From: Effrenium voratum
Lineage: Eukaryota > Sar > Dinophyceae > Suessiales > Symbiodiniaceae
Direction: 5' to 3'
Length of the DNA stretch: 64,000 nucleotides
Assembly (NCBI GenBank): GCA_963377175.1
Contig: CAUJNA010003323.1
Coordinates: forward strand, 442,938 to 506,937
Shown here piece by piece: positions 8,104 to 16,800 of this stretch (its first letter is position 1; each line of letters starts with the position of its first letter). A program made the translations under genes and the position numbers. Below the pieces are notes generated by a model. The model was not told where the DNA came from. It was given only the letters and a program-made list of their open reading frames with translations, and did not search any database.

Positions 8104-10228
8104 GGGATGCTTTGTGAGGGACCAGTCAAATCACTGGGCCATGTTTTCCGAAGCTACCTCATGCCCGGCAACAATGGCCGCAGGCAAGATGTGTGATGCA
8201 TATGGCATGTTGCCTGGTCACGCACTACAAGTCAGTGATGGCGAATCCGCCTATACCCAAGCTAAGCTGCTGGGTCCCACGACATGGGTGCGTATTCCTA
8301 AGGATCAATGGCCGCAAGCATGGGTTGATGCTGGCTATGACGATCCGGTCTGTCCATTGATCCTTGCCCTATACGGGCATCCTGATGCCGGCACGTTCTG
8401 GGAAAAGCATTGCGAAGCAAGGCTTATTGAGGTCGGATTTATCCGTGTCCCGGAATGGCCGAGTGTGTTTTATCACCCTAAGTATAAGCTTTTTCTTGTG
8501 GTTTATGTTGATGATTTCAAGATGGGTGGCCCATCCGCTAACCTATCGATCGGATGGGACCTCATTGGTCGGGTAATTACAATGGAACCGCCGGGTACCC
8601 TCAAGCGGTATCTGGGCTGCGAGCATGAGTTTGCTGCAGCAGATGTACAGGGTTTCTTCGACCCTCGTACTGCCTGGACTGTGGATCATCCACCATCCAA
8701 AGAGATGCCTGACATTCGTTTCGGAGAGAAACGACTTCGAGCTGACGAGGTCAAATTCGACCCGGCTCGGGTGAAGATCATCAAATATAACGAAGCGTGC
8801 TTCATGGAAGCATGCGTTGACAGGTACAAGGAGCTATGCCTCCCCAAGTACCCTAGACCTCTGGTGAAGGCTGAGACGCCTTTTCTGGATGAAAGTAAAC
8901 CGGAATTTGATGAGAATCCCATCAACCCGGAAGTAGATCAGCTGTTTGGGCAGCCATCTCCTTGCCCAACAGACGTGATTGCTGAACAGCCCGGTGTCCT
9001 AGGCGACGCTGCAGCTGCAGTTCTCATGAAAATTTTGTATGGTGCTAGAATGGGTCGATACGACCTAATTAGACCTGTACAGGCTTTGGCCAGTCGAATC
9101 ACTAAGTGGAATCGACTGTGCGACAAGAAGCTTCATAGGATTGTTTCCTATATCAACTCAACGCTAGACCTACACCTATACGGGTGGGTCTGTGATAAGC
9201 CTAGTGACATTGAAATCGTCGCTTACTGCGATGCCGATCTCGCTGGAGATCGTACCGATTCCAAGAGTACATCTGGTGTCCTTATTTGCCTTGTCGGCCC
9301 AAGGACATATGTTCCCATTACCGCAGTTAGCAAGAAGCAAACTTCGGTATCCAAATCGACTCCCGAAGCGGAGATCGTTGCACTAGATCATGGCGTGGCC
9401 AAGGAAGGCATGCCACTTGCACAGCTTTGGCAGTTTGCTATCGGTCAAGGCACCGGTAAGCCTGTCACGGTGAATTGTATGGAAGATAATGAGGCCGCAT
9501 GCCGCATCATTATCACTGGGAACAACCCAAACATGCGATATATGTCGCGTACTCAGCGAATCGACATTAGTTGGCTCAATGAAGTCTACAATGAACAGAT
9601 TTTTCGTTTCGTAGCATGTCCATCGCATTACCAAGGCGCGGACATTCTCACCAAAGCGTGCGTAGATAAGGTGACATGGGGTAGGAATTTGCAGACTTTA
9701 GGAATGTTTAATCCAGGATTCCTGGAGAAATTCATTAGCCATCCCACCCTCCCTATCGTAAAGCCTGCTGCACCTGTTCTCCCCCCAATTAGGGGGGTAC
9801 GCATGGAAACCGATCAAAATTCTTTTTTCAACAAGTTCATCCAGTTGGCTGAATCCAGCTACGTGGTTTTTGACATAGTTGAGGATCGATCAAATGTTTG
9901 CGATGCGCGAAACATTTTCGTAGATTCTGAGCTTGGCATAACGCCTGAACCTCAGTTTGGTAGATGGCTTACCTACTTTGTTAGACCGGCCAATCTTTGC
10001 CCTGTTATCCCTAGACGGGGTACAATTGAAGGCTCCAGACCTAACATTTTGTTATGTAGATATAGCAGTTTGATCGATGCATCCACGCGAGGGAATTGGA
10101 GCAAGATCAGGCGCGCACGTGACCAGGTAGAGCAGTGCCAATCATGTCTAAACGACTTAATTGAGCACGCGCTGAAGCACGGAGTTTTCCGTAGGCATTT
10201 TCATACAGCCAAATACCTGGATTGCTAA
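8027..10228 (+). CDS. Pol part 4: reverse transcriptase and RNase H
   Basis: The meaningful protein begins near 8085 (GRVVFEG...), continuing the RT from the previous frame; the ATG at 8027 is in a shadow stretch. The polymerase active site is YVDD at residues 160-163 (8504-8515), typical of copia RT. RNase H follows with the expected acidic residues D402 (YCDADLAG), E447 (TPEAE) and D487 (EDNEA), then RTQRIDISWLNE, the copia version of the terminal RNase H motif. About 165 residues after RNase H have no recognisable domain. The stop is TAA at 10226-10228. RT and RNase H catalytic residues are all present, so apart from the frame break the enzyme could be functional. Confidence 0.88.
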   Translation: MTYVWKRIMNSLRMILIGSTGRVVFEGCFVRDQSNHWAMFSEATSCPATMAAGKMCDAYGMLPGHALQVSDGESAYTQAKLLGPTTWVRIPKDQWPQAWVDAGYDDPVCPLILALYGHPDAGTFWEKHCEARLIEVGFIRVPEWPSVFYHPKYKLFLVVYVDDFKMGGPSANLSIGWDLIGRVITMEPPGTLKRYLGCEHEFAAADVQGFFDPRTAWTVDHPPSKEMPDIRFGEKRLRADEVKFDPARVKIIKYNEACFMEACVDRYKELCLPKYPRPLVKAETPFLDESKPEFDENPINPEVDQLFGQPSPCPTDVIAEQPGVLGDAAAAVLMKILYGARMGRYDLIRPVQALASRITKWNRLCDKKLHRIVSYINSTLDLHLYGWVCDKPSDIEIVAYCDADLAGDRTDSKSTSGVLICLVGPRTYVPITAVSKKQTSVSKSTPEAEIVALDHGVAKEGMPLAQLWQFAIGQGTGKPVTVNCMEDNEAACRIIITGNNPNMRYMSRTQRIDISWLNEVYNEQIFRFVACPSHYQGADILTKACVDKVTWGRNLQTLGMFNPGFLEKFISHPTLPIVKPAAPVLPPIRGVRMETDQNSFFNKFIQLAESSYVVFDIVEDRSNVCDARNIFVDSELGITPEPQFGRWLTYFVRPANLCPVIPRRGTIEGSRPNILLCRYSSLIDASTRGNWSKIRRARDQVEQCQSCLNDLIEHALKHGVFRRHFHTAKYLDC

Positions 10229-10852
10229 TCGCGATGTTCTTGTCAAGCTTGGCGTAAACCGCTATAGCCGTGTTGTACACTATTGCTCATGTCTTGTAAA
10301 TAAAGATCATGTGCATGCATTGACATTAATTTGTATTTCACGCATGTGAACTCTTTCCCAGTTTTCAAATGCAACAGGATGTATCGCACTACACGTGTTG
10401 ATCCTCTTGTGCATGACTTAGTTGTAAAATATGCGACCCGCGCTGCTCTTCAAACAGCCTTGAACTGAGTAGGCTTGATGGACATTATTCACAACAGCAT
10501 TAGTCATGCTGCAATAACTAACGCAAATTCGCGACATTAGTTCAGGCACATTCGCCTCGATTAGATGGTTTGTGTTTGTGTCATTTTCCGCCCGGGTGGG
10601 CATGTCCATAGGGTAGCTTTGCAGTTTCATGTGTAGTGATGTAGCAGGGTTGTTGTCAACGCACGACTGTTTTTCATAGGTACGACCATATTCGGTCTTA
10701 TACCAGGGGAAATTGCCCCTTCGTACCCATAGAGATGGCACCCAAGGTTTACACACCTTTGGATGTGGAAGGTTTCCCTGTTCTCGGGGTATCTTCCGTG
10801 GTATTCTTTGTTTTAGTGGTACCCTACCGCTTCCCGGGCGCAAACTCGCGCC
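10229..10852. other. Spacer between retroelement Pol and the 2908-codon ORF
   Basis: No convincing coding sequence. Where a 3' LTR might be expected I found no direct repeat of sequence seen elsewhere in the window. It contains a foldable segment at 10679-10727, annotated separately. Confidence 0.5.
10679..10727 (+). other. Foldable, cloverleaf-like sequence upstream of the giant ORF
   Basis: Outer arms GGTACGA (10679-10685) and TCGTACC (10721-10727) can pair. Inside are GACC/GGTC (10684-10687 with 10694-10697, sharing two bases with the outer arm) and GGGG/CCCC (10706-10709 with 10716-10719). It lies 126 bases before the start codon of the giant ORF. It is not a recognisable tRNA; a leader RNA structure is possible. 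Confidence 0.4.
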
Positions 10853-13800
10853 ATGGCAGCGGCTGCATCCGCGGCCGGCGGAATGGCGGGCGCTGCCCCG
10901 CGCTCGAGAGGTTCATCTTTGGCGGCGCGGCAGCAGGCGGACTATATGAACCCGAACTGCGCCTGCACCTTGGGTCCGCTTCCAGCGGAAGCGAAGCACG
11001 CAGCCAATGCGCTGTCAGATGAGAGGCCTACTCGGCTATCGGAAAATCTTAGAATTTGCTACCCGCACTTGACGGCAAAGTCCGATCAGTACGGTTATCG
11101 CACCACTGCTGAGACGCAGTTGGTGCAAGTCAAGGACGGTGTCAAGGACCCTCAGGTTGTCGGTGCCTTTTCCGGCATTTTCAACCTACTGGAGGGATTT
11201 GACACGGGCATGATTGGGGACAAGTCTTTCGTCCCGGCCATCAAGAAATACCGTCGCCTACGCGTGGCTGGTATTCTCCAGGCCATGCTTCTAGGTGAAG
11301 TGGAGCTGAGTGACCAAAGCGTCTACACGGCTGCCATAATCATCTGCGAGGCAATGCCGCGCGAGCCCGAGCTCCACTGCGGGCCAACTCGGAACTCGCT
11401 GATCGAAATGACATTGTCTACCGCCGTTTCCCCTTCACTGGTTCCCCGAGGCGGGAACTGGCTGTACGAGATGGCGAAGGTCGACTCACGCTGGCAGACC
11501 TTTTTCCAAGCGGCAAATAAAAATGTTATTCGCGCCATGCAGGCGGCCGTTGTAAAGGGTAGGAGAGATATGCCCTCGAATGTACAGCCGGCAGGAGCCG
11601 AGGAGGCATTCAAGGCCTGGGCATACCAGCGCCCAACTGCCCTTTGTACCCCACCCAAGGCGGTGGTTGGGTATATGAAGGCAATTCATTGCATCTCGGC
11701 CGATGCGCTGACAAAGATGCAAACGGTCAATGCACATGCTTTTGAAGTAGGATCCATGTGCAAGGAGATTGAGGCCTTGTGGTGCTCCTATGACGATTTT
11801 GTGGATTTCATCGCGGATGAAATAGGGATTCCCCCCACCATATTTCACCTGATTGACTGGAAACGCGCTAAGCCGCTTACCATGCCGAGCAAGGAAATCG
11901 GGGATTGGCACGCCGGTGATCCCGTGCTTGAACGCGACGGGTATCTAGTGTTCCCGATGCGGCACTGCACAGAGCTCAATGCAGCCAGCATGCACGAGAG
12001 ATGGGTTCATGGAACACAATTCTCTTCCCTATGGAACATATTGGGCCATGGGAATGCCGTTGCATCGCTCGGAGATGCCGACACGCTAACAGGCGTGTGG
12101 ACATCGACGAAGCCCGTTTGTCTTGAGAGTTATTACTCTTGTCTCAGCCATATTGGCCTGGGCGTAACCGTCCGTCTGGCACTTTTGCTGCGCCCTCTCG
12201 GTAAGAACGCCCACGAGGCGTACAAGCATACTGAGAAGGGGCCTGCACACCAACGCGTGATAAGGCAATTCCGCGTTCGTGTCGAGGCAATCGCTCTCAA
12301 AGAAGAGACGATTGGTGAAGGGACGTCTGCTGTGGCGGGGAACTTGCTGTCGCATAACCCTGCCACGCACCTTTGGAACCCTGTGCTTGAGGTAAACCCT
12401 CATTCGGCAGAGGTCGGATGGATACGTCACGGCGCCAACCGCATAGCGCTGACCATTGGGGCGGAAATTCCCGCCGGGTCGGTGGCACGTGAGGCGTCGG
12501 TTCCCCCGGCTAAGCCCGGCGGCGAGGTGGACTTTAAGTTCTTTCCCCAGGAGATCCGCGAAGTCGGCGAGGTACGATGCTGCCCGCTGTTCGAAACCTG
12601 GGAGCACTATGTTCCCGCATCGGAAGGAAAGTTCTTTCCATTGGCTGGCGGCCTTCCCTTTTCAGGGGCTGCAAAGCTCATGTACCATGTGCCAGGGCAC
12701 GCGGTAGCGGCGCTGGCCAACGCAGCCACTCAATGCAGTGAGTTCATGAGCGCGATCAGCGGTAACATCTACCCTGATCGTCAGGACCGCCAACCGTATG
12801 AGCTTGTGCGGGAGATGTGGGAATCATGGGCGTTCAGTGTCCGGGCGTACATTATTTCCATGATTTGGCCCGTAACGGCGATGGAATACGCCGGCTGCGA
12901 GGGGCCGGACAATTTGGGGTTCGTTCTCACAATGCTGGGATACGTCAACCCCTCCGCTGCGGCTGGCCTATGCGCCGAGCTGCTAAGCGGATGCAAGCCA
13001 AACAAGGTCTCTTACATAGGTGTAGAGGGATCTCGTGTTGTGGTGCTGGTTGGACCCTCACACTGGGTTACCGGCAGCGCGGGTCAGTCCATTACTGAAG
13101 CAAAGCTTCAGGAGCAGTGGACGACCATCCGGACAAAGCTCCCGGCCAAAACCGGCGAATACGCGCTGGAGGTCGTGGAGGTTGAGGAGGAGACCTCAGT
13201 AGCTGAGCTCCTCCGTACCGTGGTCAGCCAGAAACTAGCTGACCCGGTACATGCAGGTGCTCCTGCGGGCGCTAAAGATGATATATTCATCATCTTTACC
13301 AAATGCCTGTGGCTGACCGAATGGCGCAAGTCCGAAAACACGTATGGTCCCAGCCCCGATGCGGGTAGGATCATCGATGAAAACATCGATGCCATGAAGG
13401 CGTTCGCCAATAAGGGCGGCCGGAGCCAGGCACCGACGATAATCTTGTCGGGTCCGGGCATCGTTTGGCATGGGACAGCCATGCAGGAGGTCGCAACCAC
13501 GTTTTTCATGAAGTGCCGCGACGCCGGTTTCCCAGCCTACCCATCCAACGCGATGTGGTTCGGCTGCTCAAAGAAGAGCCTAAACGGCGGCGTTGTCGGT
13601 CTCGAGAGAGGCGGACACCAGTTTATGGGTCTTGTCTCGGCGTTCACCGACCTGGTGTGTCTGCTGAGGCGTGAGTACTCAATGAGTGACGAGGTCCGGG
13701 AAGCCCTGGCCCTTGCTCTGGATTTCTTGGTAGAACAGGAGCTTCTGATGAAACCATCGGAGTCATATCTGAGCGCTGCGAAGCAGTGCGGAGTCGGGGC

Positions 13801-16800
13801 AGGCCTCACACCGGTCGACCGGTGGTCCTCATCTGAGGATGCGCCATGGGCGGAGGTAATCTCTGCTCCTAGAACGATGTCGAGTGGCCCATGCGCCACA
13901 AGCCGTGTGTCGTCGGCCAAAGCGCCTGCCGCGACCGATGCAAGAGCGTCTGAGCAGCAGTCTGCTCCTCGCCCCAACGCGGGAAATGGGCCACAGACAA
14001 TGGCTCAGCGCGTCCGGTCCTCGACGCCGCCCGCAACGGGGAGGCAGAGGCTGGGCCAAGCAATGGCCGATTTCGGCCAGTCAGCCGCAAGTCGCGGTCT
14101 CTCGCCGGCTGTTTGCGGCAATCAGAGGGGGACAATACCTGCAAAGCCAGCGCAGGCGTGCGGGTATAGTCCGACCACGACTGGTGGTCCGTCTAAAACA
14201 GGCGGCCACAGAGTAGATTTGAAGCCTGCTACCGGGAAGCAGTTGTTGAAGGCTAAGCCTGATCCTCCCGAGCTTCCCAAGGACGCGTACTCTGATGACT
14301 TTCCATCCCTGTCCAAGCGCGAAGCCGCTAACAGATGGAGAGGTGGGGCCGCAAGGGGTCCCAGCTGCGCGCCACCTAAGGTGGGAGGGTCGTTGCCATG
14401 CCTGTCTTCGGCCGCTGGCCCTCCGCCAAAGGGTGCCGCTCCTTGTGCTAAAGGACCCGAGGTCAAAGCACCTGAGGTCACGGGCCCACCCGTGCCTAAA
14501 GCGGCAGGTGCTGACGCACCGACCGATGGGGGTTCGGGGGGATGCGCTCCCGCGAATAGCGAGATCACGCACCCTCGGCCCGAGGTTCCACCGCGGAAGG
14601 CAGTGAAGAGCCCCCCGGCTAGTCTGTCTGAGCCGGCGAAGCCTAACCAGGCGGAGCCGCCACCTAAGCGTGGGGACCGCGTTCCAGATGTCGCTGGTGG
14701 GGATAATCCTCAACCAGGAGACAGCACTCCGTCCCTGTCGACCGATGCGTCGATGGGGATGGCTTCCCATCCCGAAGCATCCAAACCTGTTGGTCAGGAT
14801 GTACAGCCCGAACCTGCGGATGCAGGCGGGGCCAAAAGGGCTTCACCCAGCCAAGGCGCTGCGGGTGGAGACAATGATGGGGACGGCGATGGGGCGGAGG
14901 GAGATTCCCCTACCTCCCCTGCCGATGAGCTCCCGGGCCGCGACGATCCTATGGATGGGAGCGGGACTGGTGGGGATGGTGGACCCGATCCACCCGATGG
15001 CGACGATGATCCGTCTGAACCCGGAGACCATGAAACTGGTCCGGATTCGGAATATTATGCGCCCGCTGAAAGCGCGGATGCCTGCATCGCAGTGCACTAC
15101 CTGTTCCGGAGAGCAGGTTACCCGCCAGCGTTGGCGGCGTGGAGGAACGGGGCCTGGCCAAGGCGCCTTCTTTACCCTATTCAGGCTAATTCCATTGAGG
15201 ATGCCCTCGCTCTACCTCTGTGGCAAGGCCTGTCAGAGGATGAGTTTTTCCAGCTGCTGGACAATGCTTCAGCAACTGATCGTCGCTTCGGCGAGTACGA
15301 CTGGGATTTCCTGTCAAAGGCCATTATGTCTGACACGATGAATGCCGATGAAATTCATCACGCGGGAGCCAAAGCGCTTGCTGATTGGGCTGAGGAGAAC
15401 CTTGGGCCATTGTCGATTGGCCCTCGGTCGGACCTGGTCGCACGTTTTAATCAGATGCAGACCGAAGGGAGGCATCCAAACAGGGAATCGGCAAATGAGT
15501 CTAGTGTCGGCTCAGGGAAACAATATGTTCCCCGTCCTCCGCTGGAGGATCAGCCGAACTCGAACCAGATCTCCGCCGACGTATTCCGCGGTCGAGAGGT
15601 CCGGTTGGGGCTCACTCTGCCCGACTCCCAAAGCGGAGAAGATGAGCTCAGCGCGCAGGACGCAACGTGGAACGTTGAATACTGCGACTTTTACAAGGCC
15701 GCCGCGAATCTGTGGCGTGCAAGATCATGCTTGCGCGAAGCCGCGGGATGCATGATTGAAACTGGGTATATTCACCCTCAGATGGCTGCGGCCATTGCGG
15801 CGACCGAAAAGGTCGAAAGATTTTGTAATGTTCTTCGGGCTGCCAACCGCTATGCCGGTTTGGGCACGTATCGATTCAATGAAATCGTGGGTAGGAATCT
15901 GCTCAATGGATACGACGGCTGGAGAACACCTCCGAGGGAGGATGATCATCCCGAGTTCCTTGCTCGGGAAGTTGAGGACGTTTTCCGTTCCTATTGCGCG
16001 GGCCTTTTGAGGTCTGAAAGTTTCGACCTCAAGTCCTGCGTAATTGAACCGGAGTCGGAGCCCAAGGCGGAGCCGGCTCCCAAAATGAAGCCACCTCCTC
16101 CATCTCTGTCGGCCAGTAAGGGCCTTCCTAGGCGATCGGCGCCTGCTGTCCATACTGGGTCGGCACACACCGCCAAGCGTCCGCGAGAGGCTGGCGGTGG
16201 CTCCACTGGGAACGTGCAGATCCCAGGGCATTATTACGGCAAAGCCCGTACAAAGGAATCCCCTGTCCAACCCTCTGATCCGCCAATGGGCAGAGCAGGG
16301 GGGAGCGCACAGCCATCCGAAATGGATGTGGACAAGGAGGGGAGTAAGGGTGACGAGAAGAAGGACAAAGCGGCCAATGAGGCTGCTGTAGCGTCAAAGA
16401 GCGCAAAGCCGCATCCGGCGAAAACGTCGCGTCCCGAGGCCCTAGGCGGCTCGTTGGACGTGACGCTAATCAGCGACGTACGGGAGCGTGATCGGGATAT
16501 TTCCGATGACGAGTTTTCCCCTACGAACGTGTGCATGTTTCCGGAATCATGGGAGGGCGTAATGCCGACCTCCGTGATTGACAAGGCCGGAGGCTTTGAG
16601 CAGTTTAGGAACGAGCTCATGAGGATCCAGAGAGTCCTGGATTCTCCGGCGTTGGTCGACCTTGGTAAGGTCGATCTGGACGCTCTGGGCGAGCCGCCCA
16701 AGGAGTACGTCTCGGATGAAGATCACGAGAGTTATGTAGACGATGATGGAATGGGTCCATATGTGGACAAATTCTCATCAATGGGTGACCGCGACCTAGT

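Larger units (their letters stand above)
1..10228 (+). mobile_element. Ty1/copia-type retroelement (5' end outside or at window edge)
   Basis: Coding capacity runs Gag, aspartic protease, integrase, methyltransferase-like domain, dUTPase, reverse transcriptase, RNase H. Integrase before reverse transcriptase is the copia order. The polyprotein changes frame near 2640-2670, at 3199-3205, near 5331-5345, near 6390 and near 8085. The change at 3199-3205 lies on a canonical -1 slippery heptamer; the one near 8085 falls inside the RT domain and must be a mutation or an assembly error. The element therefore looks recently active but broken in this copy, or is intact in life and damaged by single-base assembly errors. 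No LTR pair, primer-binding site or polypurine tract could be identified; a 5' LTR would lie upstream of base 1. Bases 1-71 are leader before the first ATG. Confidence 0.9.
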
